Shown: positions 54,821 to 64,000 of the stretch, in pieces
Layout of the letters: the number at the start of each line of letters is the position of its first letter
Numbering within the stretch: position 1 is the first letter of the stretch
Assembly (NCBI RefSeq): GCF_009931695.1
Contig: NZ_CP048000.1
Location: 1,041,001 to 1,105,000, forward strand
Direction: 5' to 3'
Source: Anaerocolumna sedimenticola
GTDB lineage: Bacteria > Bacillota > Clostridia > Lachnospirales > Lachnospiraceae
Length of the DNA stretch: 64,000 nt
Program-made: the position numbers and the translations under genes
Notes under the pieces: model-generated
The model's input: the letters and a program-made list of their open reading frames with translations, nothing else
Databases searched by the model: none
What the model was told of the DNA's origin: nothing

Positions 54821-55963
54821 TTAGATAGACCAGTCATACTCATCTGTATATTCTTCATACTCCTCATCGTATATGTCATCTACACCGTAGTACTCTCTCT
54901 CTTCTGGCGTCATGAGGTAAGCATATTTTTCCCATAAATTTAGAGAATCAGTAGATACATCTACATTATTAACCAAAAAGTCAGTCCCTGGTATAGCTAC
55001 ATTAATCATAGTGCCGTTATTAGTTTTAAAAGTATATGCTGATATATAGTTAGAATTAACATCAGTCAACTGACCCCAGTGAAGAGGACTACCTTTGTAA
55101 CTCTTAACTATATCAGATGGGTATCTAAATACTGTACTCTGGCATAAGGTTTCACCTATCATATAAGCATCATAGAATTTATCCGCCAATAATTCATCTA
55201 AACCTTCATGATTATCCATTTTATTGAGTTTTGTTAATTGACTCATTCTTTGTTTAGCTATCTTGTCAAAAACTTTATTACCTACTTTTAAAGTATTCAT
55301 ACACTCAGGGTCTTCCGTTAGGTTATTGTGTAATTTAATAGTCTCTTGTGCTAATTTAAATTCGTATGCACTTGACTTGTATCGTTCTTTCAGACTAATA
55401 GTACTTCTTTCCTTATTTAATTCAAATAAAAATAGTTTAGTCTGTTCATTTAAGATACCACTTTTCACACTATCGTACTCTTGTTTATACTTATCTTTAA
55501 TATTTGCGTATTTCCAATTTAATTCTTTATCTGTAATAGTAATCTTAGTAGTTAATGTTACTGCATTAAACTGTGGATGACTAATCTTAATTTTTAAAGT
55601 TGTAGTTCCCATCTTTTTAGGAGATACTACAATATGTTTTCTACCTGTTGACTTGTTTTCCTCAGTTTTTACTGTTATCACTTTTTTATCATAAGTAAAA
55701 GTATAAACTTCTTTATAACCTGTAGATAGCATAGCATAAGACATATCATAAAACGTCTTACCACCTAAAGTGCCTGCATTGTACTTAAGTGGTATTTTAA
55801 TTTCAGAGCTCCAAATCTTATGCATTGGAAAATAAAGTTTGTCTTTATTTGATTCAGTAACATAGACTTTAGTTGCCGCCTGTGCTTCTGTTGCATACAA
55901 AGGGGATATTACACCCATAATTACTAATACCATTGCTAATAAAATCATATATAATTTCTTCAC
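54821..55963 (-). CDS. Secreted CAP-like protein with Ig-like domain
   Basis: 380 residues from GTG 55963, chosen for GGAGGAGATA just upstream. The signal peptide ends ..ATEAQA (about residue 29). A beta-rich Ig-like region follows (about 30-140), then a long helical part, then a C-terminal segment SPLHWGQLTDVNSNYISAYT, which is similar to the conserved HW..N..Y core of CAP/SCP proteins. An acidic C-terminal tail ends it. Function unknown; extracellular. Element cargo next to the TIR gene. Confidence 0.65.
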   Translation of the reverse strand: MKKLYMILLAMVLVIMGVISPLYATEAQAATKVYVTESNKDKLYFPMHKIWSSEIKIPLKYNAGTLGGKTFYDMSYAMLSTGYKEVYTFTYDKKVITVKTEENKSTGRKHIVVSPKKMGTTTLKIKISHPQFNAVTLTTKITITDKELNWKYANIKDKYKQEYDSVKSGILNEQTKLFLFELNKERSTISLKERYKSSAYEFKLAQETIKLHNNLTEDPECMNTLKVGNKVFDKIAKQRMSQLTKLNKMDNHEGLDELLADKFYDAYMIGETLCQSTVFRYPSDIVKSYKGSPLHWGQLTDVNSNYISAYTFKTNNGTMINVAIPGTDFLVNNVDVSTDSLNLWEKYAYLMTPEEREYYGVDDIYDEEYEEYTDEYDWSI

Positions 55964-56114
55964 ACTATCTCCTCCGTTTTCTTTAACCCTATCAGTACTT
56001 TGATATAAATATTGAACCAGTAAATCAATCAAACTACAATATGGTAAATATTGTACCATAATACCATAAGATGGACAACCATATTAATAATAACAATTAT
56101 TAGCCGATAAAAAC

Positions 56115-56162
56115 ATTCTAAAAAATATTTATAAATTAATTCTAAAAAATATTTATAAATTA
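56115..56162. repeat. Tandem duplication, 2 x 24 bp
   Basis: ATTCTAAAAAATATTTATAA plus ATTA occurs twice in a row, ending 2 bp before the -35 box of the promoter. AT-rich; might be a UP-element or regulator site duplication. Confidence 0.85.
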
Positions 56163-56164
56163 AT

Positions 56165-56193
56165 TTGACAAAATAATGCTCTACTGATACAAT
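56165..56193 (+). promoter_or_regulatory. Strong SigA-type promoter of the element operon
   Basis: TTGACA, 17-bp spacer, TACAAT; transcription would begin near 56200 and run through orf124 to the integrase. Confidence 0.8.
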
Positions 56194-56261
56194 ATAAATG
56201 TGTTATAGTTTATATAGCATAAAAGAAGAACCAATTAAGCGACATTTCTATTTTTACATAT

Positions 56262-56357
56262 ATGAGAAGTGAACTTAATTATACGTTGAATGTTATTAGT
56301 ACATGATGTTTATGTGCTTACTTAAAAAACAACTTATAATTGGGTGCACTTCTTTTT
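56262..56357 (+). terminator. Attenuator-like leader terminator
   Basis: AGAAGTGaACttAATTAT pairs with ATAATTgggTGCACTTCT, also GTTG/CAAC, with a U-tract TTTTTTTG after it. A 3'-located terminator in the leader of an element operon recalls the Tn916 arrangement. Confidence 0.7.
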
Positions 56358-56515
56358 TTGTGCGCTCTCTGTCTTAAAAGTTAAAGGAGGCGACAAGATC
56401 AAGTATAAAAATTGTAGAAACTTCTTCTAGAAGATAAAATCACGGCTGATTTAGAAGAGAATTTATTAAAGAACAGTTATTGTATCTAAAACATAATCGT
56501 GAAAGGAGTAAGCGA

Positions 56516-56890
56516 ATGAAAAAAAAATTGACCTTTAATATGTTACATAAGTTCATTTCAAAACAAGTATCTAAAGGTAGAACTTTATATAGTTCTAATA
56601 ATTTTAGATTACAGATTTACGGCACATCTAATCCATGCACCATCCTAATATCTTCCTACGATAGACCCATGGTGAAAATTCAGTATGATACATATGGTAT
56701 TTTTACTCTGTTTTTTCAAAAGAGAGACATTCCTAATGAAATCGGTTATACAGGTTATCGATTACATGAAACAGACCCTATCGACAAGTTACTTGCTAAA
56801 GATATTCTTAACAATTATCCAATAGCAAAAGAAGTATATGAATACTTAATAACTTTACTTAATGAAAGAGAGGATAAACAAAATGATTAA
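56516..56890 (+). CDS. Hypothetical element protein, 124 residues
   Basis: Start ATG 56516 with GAAAGGAGTAAGCGA. A basic N-terminus (MKKKLTFNMLHKFISKQVSK) is followed by a mixed alpha/beta protein. No family recognised. It is the first gene of the plus-strand operon; the next gene overlaps its end by 8 bp, implying coupled translation. Its position corresponds to small accessory genes ahead of the FtsK-like gene in Tn916-type elements. Confidence 0.68.
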   Translation: MKKKLTFNMLHKFISKQVSKGRTLYSSNNFRLQIYGTSNPCTILISSYDRPMVKIQYDTYGIFTLFFQKRDIPNEIGYTGYRLHETDPIDKLLAKDILNNYPIAKEVYEYLITLLNEREDKQND

Positions 56891-57227
56891 ACCTACTGAT
56901 TTTATATTCAATTTTCCCCTTATAGCACGTTCAGAAACAGCGACTGCCGTAAATGCTTCTGTCTATTACAACTATATTAATGGTAAACCTGACGGTGATA
57001 CCCCAGCTGGTATTAAGGTAGAAGTCGTACTTCCTAATTTTAAGTACGAAAAATTAATTGTAAAACTTGAGGGTATAAAACACCCTCTAACACCTGAAAG
57101 CTTTGAAGTAGATGGCACAACTTACAAAGTTAAATTCTCCCCTGATTTTCAAGCTAAATTTTATAGAACATCAACTGGGGAATATTCTTTATCTTGTAAG
57201 GCTTCAACAGTAGAGATAGTAAAATAG
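56883..57227 (+). CDS. Hypothetical element protein, 114 residues
   Basis: ATG 56883 lies inside the end of the previous gene, with GAGAGGA upstream. The sequence (SETATAVNASVYYNYING, PAGIKVEVVLPNFKYEKLIV) looks all-beta. It may be analogous to the small DUF961-type proteins of Tn916-like elements in position, but I see no real sequence match. No signal peptide. Function unknown. Confidence 0.62.
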   Translation: MIKPTDFIFNFPLIARSETATAVNASVYYNYINGKPDGDTPAGIKVEVVLPNFKYEKLIVKLEGIKHPLTPESFEVDGTTYKVKFSPDFQAKFYRTSTGEYSLSCKASTVEIVK

Positions 57228-57272
57228 CCTTATGGCTAACACAACATTCTTAAATATCAATCGACACACAAA

Positions 57273-57304
57273 ATGCACCTCCTCTATATATCTGGAGGTG
57301 CAAA
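57273..57304 (+). promoter_or_regulatory. Hairpin masking region before the membrane protein gene
   Basis: TGCACCTCC pairs with GGAGGTGCA just upstream of the ribosome site AAAAGGAGG (57303-57310). CACCTCC could instead pair with that ribosome site, so it may tune translation. On the minus strand it ends CATTTTGTG and could stop antisense transcripts. Confidence 0.55.
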
Positions 57305-57314
57305 AGGAGGTCAA

Positions 57315-58043
57315 ATGAATATTATAAATCAACTTTATAACCTTGCAATACAACTATTTAATGACAAGAAATATATAAAGCTATCCTTGTTATTATTAGG
57401 TATTATTTTGTCCGCTGTATGTACAGGTTTTGTACTTTACATGATTATATCACTGATAGTGACACACCTTATAGAAATAGTTACTACCATTGGTGGAATT
57501 ATCATCTTTTTTTCGGTTCTTATCAATTTCTTTTCCAAAAAGAATACAGAGGTAGAGCCTGTAACATCGGTAATGGATTATGACCCTATTGTATTGGAAT
57601 CGACATACAGTTTAATTAGAAAAAATCTTGCGGTAATTATATCAGATATAAGTGAGATAATCAAACTCAAGAAGCCAGCTACGGTTATGCAAATGGACGC
57701 ACCATCTCATTATGATATTGTGGGTAATGTTCCAATATACCATTATATGTTTTTTAAACTAACGGAGAAAGCGGATATAGATGTTATAATGGGGGTTTTG
57801 CAAACAACAATAACCCAAAGATTAGAAAGCAACTCCTTTGAGGGAATAACACAAAGCCGTTTTTTATACAATTCCGCTTCCTATCCCTCTATTCTTGTTG
57901 ATAACGTTATTGATACCGGCAGCTTTATACAGGTGGATATTGCAATAGCAAGTGAAGCTTATTGCCGTCATCGTAAACAGCGTTTATACAATACAATAAA
58001 TAGTGGAAATATGCACAGCAACGTCAGTGATAAGGATTTTTAA
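57315..58043 (+). CDS. Membrane protein of the transfer module, 242 residues
   Basis: ATG 57315 with AAAAGGAGG at 5-8 bp. Two membrane helices at the N-terminus (about 23-45 and 50-74), then a cytoplasmic domain of about 165 residues (VTSVMDYDPIVLESTYSLIR, SHYDIVGNVPIYHYMF). It lies directly upstream of the FtsK-like ATPase gene (1-bp gap), so it may anchor the ATPase or be the membrane half of a split FtsK/TcpA-type coupling protein. No homologue that I can name. Confidence 0.65.
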   Translation: MNIINQLYNLAIQLFNDKKYIKLSLLLLGIILSAVCTGFVLYMIISLIVTHLIEIVTTIGGIIIFFSVLINFFSKKNTEVEPVTSVMDYDPIVLESTYSLIRKNLAVIISDISEIIKLKKPATVMQMDAPSHYDIVGNVPIYHYMFFKLTEKADIDVIMGVLQTTITQRLESNSFEGITQSRFLYNSASYPSILVDNVIDTGSFIQVDIAIASEAYCRHRKQRLYNTINSGNMHSNVSDKDF

Positions 58044-58044
58044 A

Positions 58045-58758
58045 ATGGGTATACAATTATTTTTAAACGAACAATACCTTTCCTACCATATTAGGCAGAA
58101 TGTGGAATGGCAACCAGAAAAAGCTCCCCATGCAGTTATATTCGGCGCCACCGGCTCTGGTAAAACATATGCCACCAAGTTAATACTAGGACGTATATCT
58201 TTACATATTAGCAATTCGCAAATATATGTTTGTGATTACAAGGGGGATGATGATTTTTCATTTTTATCTGGTACATCACGCTTTTATCGATTTCAGGATT
58301 GTTCAAAAGGATTGGATAATTTTTTTAAGCGGTTTCAGGACAGGCAATCAGGTTTAGATACTTCTCGGAACATGATTATTTTATATTTTGATGAATGGGC
58401 ATCCTATTGTAATAATTTAGAAAAGAAAGTGGCAGAAGAGGAAAAACGAAAGCTTGCAACCTTATTAATGTTAGGTCGGTCATTCCACGTTCACATCATT
58501 ATTGCACAACAGAGAGTAGACGCTGTATATTTTAACTCTGCCAGGGATAATTTTAATCTGGTCATTGGCTTGGGTAACCTGTCACAGGAAAGTAAGGATA
58601 TGCTTTTTCATGAGTTTAAAGAGCAGATGAAGCCTGATAGAAAGCAAGGTACAGGCTATATGTTGACCAATGGAACTGATTTTACCCCCATACAAGTACC
58701 TACCATAAATGATAGGGAAAAACTACACAATTATATAAAAATGGCTGTAACCAGATAA
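58045..58758 (+). CDS. FtsK/SpoIIIE-like DNA translocase ATPase (coupling protein)
   Basis: 237 residues from ATG 58045. Walker A FGATGSGKTYATK (about 36-48), YVCDYKGDDDF, Walker B MIILYFDEWASY, HVHIIIAQQRVDAVYFNSARDNFN and a C-terminal GTGYMLTNGTDFTPIQVP. These are the motifs of FtsK/TcpA/VirD4-type motors, but reduced to the motor core without its own membrane segments. It probably pumps element DNA in conjugation or mobilisation, or partitions it. Next to the origin stem-loop and Rep gene. Confidence 0.85.
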   Translation: MGIQLFLNEQYLSYHIRQNVEWQPEKAPHAVIFGATGSGKTYATKLILGRISLHISNSQIYVCDYKGDDDFSFLSGTSRFYRFQDCSKGLDNFFKRFQDRQSGLDTSRNMIILYFDEWASYCNNLEKKVAEEEKRKLATLLMLGRSFHVHIIIAQQRVDAVYFNSARDNFNLVIGLGNLSQESKDMLFHEFKEQMKPDRKQGTGYMLTNGTDFTPIQVPTINDREKLHNYIKMAVTR

Positions 58759-58767
58759 TTATGAATA

Positions 58768-58876
58768 CCTAGGTGCGAAAGACGTACGGAGTGTAAGGCT
58801 TTTGCACCTAGGGGAACGCAAAGCGTTCCGAACAGAAGTTGTCTAGTATTACCACAACTTCTGTGTCAGTGTCAAA
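58768..58876 (+). other. Predicted replication origin: three hairpins, the last with a TAGTATTAC loop, plus iterons
   Basis: Three perfect hairpins in 97 bp: CCTAGGTGC/GCACCTAGG (58768-58812), GGAACGC-aaa-GCGTTCC (58813-58829), and ACAGAAGTTGT/ACAACTTCTGT (58832-58864) whose 11-base loop is CTAGTATTACC. TAGTATTAC (58844-58852) is exactly the circovirus origin nonanucleotide, in which Rep nicks between TAGTATT and AC. Right after the stem are two hexamers GTGTCA-GTGTCA (58863-58874), placed as the iterons of circoviruses. The Rep gene starts 37 bp later. Confidence 0.85.
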
Positions 58877-58900
58877 AATAGAAGAAACCCTTATAAATCA

Positions 58901-59959
58901 ATGGATATGGCATGCAGTGTAATCGTGTCGGCTCTGTGCCATAACATAAGAAAGGCGGTATTTCAAATTAAAAAAGATAATTATAATAACAGACGTAATC
59001 GTAAGTATCAATTAACTTTTAATAATCCTGATAAGCATAAAAAAACATCTCATCAGTCAATTAAAGAAACCCTTAAACAATGGGAAAATCTCATATATTG
59101 GTGTATGGCAGATGAAATAGCGAAAACGCTACATACCCATTTATTTATCCAATTTAAAAACCCAATATATTTTTCTAGTATAAAAAAAGCATTTCCTACT
59201 GCACATATAGAAGAAGCACAAGGGACTGCAAAGGAAAACAAATTATATATAATAAAAGAGGGTAAATGGGCAGAAACTGAGAAAGGCACAACTAACTTAA
59301 AGGATACTTATGAAGAATGGGGTACTATTCCTGAACAAGGTCAGGGAAAACGTAATGATTTAATGAACCTATATCAAATGATTAAAGATGGTTACTCCAA
59401 TGTGGAAATATTGGAGAATAATCCTGATAATATTTTAAATCTACAACACATTGATAAGGCAAGACTTGAAATACTATCTAATCAATATAAGTCAGAACGA
59501 CGGCTAAACCTTGTAGTTACATATGTATCTGGTAAAACAGGTTATGGTAAATCCAGACATATATTAGACTCTCATGGCGATGCTAATGTATATCGTGTAA
59601 CTGACTACAAACATGCCTTTGACACCTATAACGGAGAGGATGTAATTGTATTTGAGGAATACAGAAGTGATTTACCCATAGGAAACATGTTGAATTACCT
59701 TGATGTATATCCCTTACAATTGCCTGCCCGTTATAACAACAGACAAGCATGTTACAATTTTGTCTATATCGTATCAAATTGGAAATTGGAAGACCAGTAT
59801 TTCAATATTAAAAATGAGCAACCTGAAACCTATCAGGCATGGCTTAGAAGAATTCACAAAGTTAGGGTATATACTGCACCAAATACATGGAATGAATATC
59901 AACCCCATGATTACCTTTATGGGTTTCATCCAGTAAATGACATGGAAACCCCTTTTTAA
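58901..59959 (+). CDS. rep: CRESS-type rolling-circle Rep (HUH endonuclease plus superfamily 3 helicase)
   Basis: 352 residues. HUH part: motif I KYQLTFNNP (36-43), motif II LHTHLFIQFKNP (H78, H80), motif III LYIIKEGKW with the nicking Tyr (Y116) and Lys (K119). SF3 helicase part: Walker A SGKTGYGKSRH (210-220), Walker B DVIVFEEYRSD (247-257), motif C FVYIVSNW with N293. This order is that of eukaryotic CRESS-DNA virus Reps and of bacterial pCRESS plasmid Reps, not of classical Rep_trans or MobT proteins. Start ATG 58901 has only a weak ribosome site; AAGGCGG at 58951 may mark a later start, but without ATG. Likely starts replication and possibly transfer at the adjacent stem-loop. Confidence 0.9.
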   Translation: MDMACSVIVSALCHNIRKAVFQIKKDNYNNRRNRKYQLTFNNPDKHKKTSHQSIKETLKQWENLIYWCMADEIAKTLHTHLFIQFKNPIYFSSIKKAFPTAHIEEAQGTAKENKLYIIKEGKWAETEKGTTNLKDTYEEWGTIPEQGQGKRNDLMNLYQMIKDGYSNVEILENNPDNILNLQHIDKARLEILSNQYKSERRLNLVVTYVSGKTGYGKSRHILDSHGDANVYRVTDYKHAFDTYNGEDVIVFEEYRSDLPIGNMLNYLDVYPLQLPARYNNRQACYNFVYIVSNWKLEDQYFNIKNEQPETYQAWLRRIHKVRVYTAPNTWNEYQPHDYLYGFHPVNDMETPF

Positions 59960-60162
59960 ATAACTAATTTCTACTGGGGTTTAAAGGTTATAAATAAAAA
60001 TATCAAATACAAATATAAAAACAAAACATCTGAAAATCTATAAAATTCCCATAATAACAAATAAAAAAAGAAAACCACAAATCAATATACCCACAAATCT
60101 ACTGTAAAAATCAAATTTCTTAAAATAGTAACCTTACCCCACTATAAAGGATGGTGGTGTAA

Positions 60163-61344
60163 ATGAAAAAATTAAATGACTTCGACACAGCTTTATTTAA
60201 TTCCTATGCAAATACTGATAATCTGTTTCATCATTTAGCTTGCTATGGTATAATTGAATTGTCAGAGGTTTCAGAAAAAATATATATAATGAAAAAGAAA
60301 AAAGTTGAAGCTGTACATAAGAAAAAAATCTATACCAGAAAGGATGGTCGCATATTTACAAAGGTTATTGAAAATGGCAAGGAAAAACAGGTTATTGGTA
60401 AAGATGAAACTGAACTATATACAAAACTTTATGATTTTTATTTTGGTGAAAGCAATTCAAGCCTTGAAGATTTATATCCTCAATGGATGGAATGGAGAGA
60501 AAACGAATCGAATGTATCCAAAAAAACTGTAAAAGAAAATGGTTATGTATGGAATACTTTTCTTAAAGAAAATGCTATAACTAAAGTACCTTTGAAGCTT
60601 TTAAAACCAAAAGATTACATCAAGTATTTTCGTGAAGTTACAAAAGGCGGAGCAATCACACGTAAACGCTTTAATGATATGAAAAGTGTGATGAATGGTA
60701 TTATCTATTATGCAATAGAAAGTGAAATAATTGAACATAATTATTTGCGTGATATTAATTACCGCCAGTTTCAATATAAGTCAGAAAATAATAATATAAT
60801 ACCCTTTAACGAAATAGAACGTTTAAAGATTATAAATTATTTACCTAATGATGATTTATATTCCCTTGCTATTAAGCTGGACTTTCATCTCATACTAAGA
60901 ATTGGAGAATTAAAAGGATTAAGATGGGATGATATTAAAGGAGATTTTATCTATATTCAACGCTTTGTAAATGATAAGAATGAAATAGTGGACGATATAA
61001 AAGGTCATAAAGAAGAGGGAAAGCGATACATTCCATTAACGAATACCGCTAAGGCTATCTTAAAACGGATTAAATTATTAAATCCCAATAGTGAGTATCT
61101 ATTTATTCTAAATGGTAAACCTTTAGCAACCTGTACATTTAACAGGCGAATAAAAAAATGTTGTTCAGAAATTGGGATTGAATACCGTTCCTCTCATAAG
61201 GTAAGATTTTCAACAGCTTCTATCATGTATAAGAATGGTGTCGGTACTCCTGAATTACAGAAAATGCTTGGACATACTACACTTACAATGACAACGCATT
61301 ATCTACGTTCCGTAACACCGGAGGATGATACTTTACAAAAATGA
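60163..61344 (+). CDS. int: Tyrosine recombinase (integrase) of the tRNA-Cys element
   Basis: 393 residues. Arm-binding N-terminal domain (about 54-95, KIYTRKDGRIFTKVIENGKE), core-binding domain (about 100-195), catalytic domain with R246 (LRIGELKGLRW), H345xxR348 (SSHKVRFSTA), H371 (LGHTTL) and nucleophile Y380 (THYLR). All five residues are present. It lies 100 bp from the right att site, with arm-type repeats TTGCACC in between (61370-61388). It integrates the element into the 3' end of tRNA-Cys. Confidence 0.94.
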   Translation: MKKLNDFDTALFNSYANTDNLFHHLACYGIIELSEVSEKIYIMKKKKVEAVHKKKIYTRKDGRIFTKVIENGKEKQVIGKDETELYTKLYDFYFGESNSSLEDLYPQWMEWRENESNVSKKTVKENGYVWNTFLKENAITKVPLKLLKPKDYIKYFREVTKGGAITRKRFNDMKSVMNGIIYYAIESEIIEHNYLRDINYRQFQYKSENNNIIPFNEIERLKIINYLPNDDLYSLAIKLDFHLILRIGELKGLRWDDIKGDFIYIQRFVNDKNEIVDDIKGHKEEGKRYIPLTNTAKAILKRIKLLNPNSEYLFILNGKPLATCTFNRRIKKCCSEIGIEYRSSHKVRFSTASIMYKNGVGTPELQKMLGHTTLTMTTHYLRSVTPEDDTLQK

Positions 61345-61367
61345 ATACAGTCTTAGGCTAAAACGGC

Positions 61368-61440
61368 TTGCACCAATTTGCACCTATGATTTTAAGATAG
61401 TAAAAATGCTTCAAACCCTTGGTTTATAAGGATTTGAAGC
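61368..61440. promoter_or_regulatory. Integrase arm-type sites and element-borne tRNA terminator
   Basis: TTGCACCaATTTGCACCTAT at 61370-61389 mirrors the repeats inside attL. TGCTTCAAAcCCTT and AAGGaTTTGAAGCA (61408-61440) form a hairpin whose minus-strand exit is TTTTTAC, so the element brings its own terminator for the rRNA-tRNA transcript. Confidence 0.7.
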
Positions 61441-61450
61441 ACTAACTAAG

Positions 61451-61474
61451 AGAGGCGACAACCAGATTTGAACT
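61451..61474. other. Right attachment site (attR) within tRNA-Cys
   Basis: 24-bp core identical to 53523-53546, covering the discriminator base, acceptor strand and T-arm of tRNA-Cys, so integration leaves the tRNA gene intact. Confidence 0.9.
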
Positions 61475-61523
61475 GGTGATCAGGGTGTTGCAGACCCATG
61501 CCTTACCGCTTGGCTATGTCGCC
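61453..61523 (-). tRNA. tRNA-Cys (GCA)
   Basis: 71-nt cloverleaf on the minus strand: acceptor GGCGACA/TGTCGCC, anticodon loop CTGCAAC (GCA), T-loop TTCAAAT, discriminator U. Target of the integrative elements. Confidence 0.96.
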
Positions 61524-61644
61524 ATATATATATTACTATTGTATTATAACAACTAGTTTTTTATTCGTCAAGCCATTAAAATCTGTCTAGTAGCATTAAC
61601 ACTTGTTTAATTTATATTAGCCATTTAATGTCTTGAAATAAAAA

Positions 61645-61716
61645 CTCCCCGAGTTGGGCTCGAACCAACAACCCCACGGTTAACAGCCGTGTGCTCTACC
61701 ATTGAGCTATCGAGGA
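61645..61716 (-). tRNA. tRNA-Asn (GUU)
   Basis: 72-nt cloverleaf on the minus strand: acceptor TCCTCGA/TCGGGGA, D-loop TCAATGGTAGA, anticodon loop CTGTTAA (GTT), T-loop TTCGAGC, discriminator G. It lies 80 bp after the 23S gene. Confidence 0.96.
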
Positions 61717-61796
61717 ATAACTACATTTGATAATATCATCCAACAATCTGAAATCTTTCGATTTTCTAGAAATTAGTATTCATGAACAAATACCTT

Positions 61797-64000
<2,204 letters not shown>

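Larger units (their letters stand above)
55964..56515. other. Control region of the element's plus-strand operon
   Basis: Holds a 24-bp tandem duplication (56115-56162), a strong promoter (56165-56193), and a leader of about 320 nt with a long attenuator-like hairpin (56262-56356). A good ribosome site TAAAGGAGG at 56381-56389 is followed by no usual start codon, perhaps a decayed small gene. Confidence 0.6.

Noticed and set aside
53523..61474. CRISPR array or phage structural genes in the island
   Set aside because: No regularly spaced repeats and no capsid, portal or tail-like proteins were seen.

Overview
The window is AT-rich DNA from a low-GC anaerobic Firmicute, most likely a Lachnospiraceae/Clostridium-cluster-XIVa type organism. 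The signs are fermentative AdhE, a YesN-like AraC regulator with an LplB/YtcP-type sugar ABC operon, LysM-GH18 spore-type proteins, ferritin-like spore-coat-type proteins, LytTR/DUF3021 and BlaI/M56 systems, AGGAGG ribosome sites and several TTG/GTG starts. All coordinates were read by hand; sites outside genes may be off by a few bases.

Layout. 1-716: N-terminal part of clpB, cut by the window edge. 0.9-3.0 kb: LysM-GH18-like protein and an APH-like kinase. 3.4-10.7 kb (minus strand): sugar uptake operon (two permeases, binding protein, DUF1861/GH130-like protein, AraC regulator) with mobile hairpin elements between its genes. 11-18.4 kb: frameshifted subtilase, M42 peptidase, cyclase, exonuclease III, two HAD phosphatases, O6-alkylguanine-DNA methyltransferase. 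18.5-25 kb: MFS carrier, ECF S-component, and a heterodimeric ABC exporter preceded by a small leader ORF and two terminators. 25-27.5 kb: two tRNAs, a candidate type I toxin-antitoxin pair and decayed integrative-element genes. 27.5-31 kb: paralogous ferritin-like and LysM-GH18 genes. 31-37.8 kb: two tiny genes, then a LytTR-DUF3021-ABC operon with a frameshifted member. 37.8-45.8 kb: adhE, ArsR-SRPBCC regulator, BlaI/M56 pair with a duplicated sensor domain, glycosyltransferase.

45.9-61.5 kb is an accretion island at a tRNA-Cys gene. A 24-bp piece of the tRNA 3' end occurs exactly at 53523-53546 and 61451-61474, and in degraded form at 45891-45914. The right-hand unit (about 7.95 kb) is a compact integrative element: TIR-domain protein, secreted CAP-like protein, four small genes, an FtsK-like ATPase, a stem-loop displaying the nonanucleotide TAGTATTAC, a CRESS-type HUH/superfamily-3-helicase Rep, and a tyrosine integrase. 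The stem-loop and nonanucleotide are the origin signature of circovirus/geminivirus-type replicons, here in a bacterial chromosome next to a matching Rep. The left-hand unit is decayed. It carries argS under what looks like an arginine-codon attenuator, an integrase remnant, a TetR/hydrolase pair, a foreign tRNA 3' fragment and a three-gene DDE transposon.

61.45-64 kb: tRNA-Cys, tRNA-Asn and the 3' three quarters of a 23S rRNA gene (minus strand) with an enlarged helix-45 region; no 5S gene lies between 23S and the tRNAs. The strongest candidate for a little-described system is the CRESS-Rep/stem-loop/FtsK/integrase element with its TIR cargo; second is the Arg-leader-argS unit.
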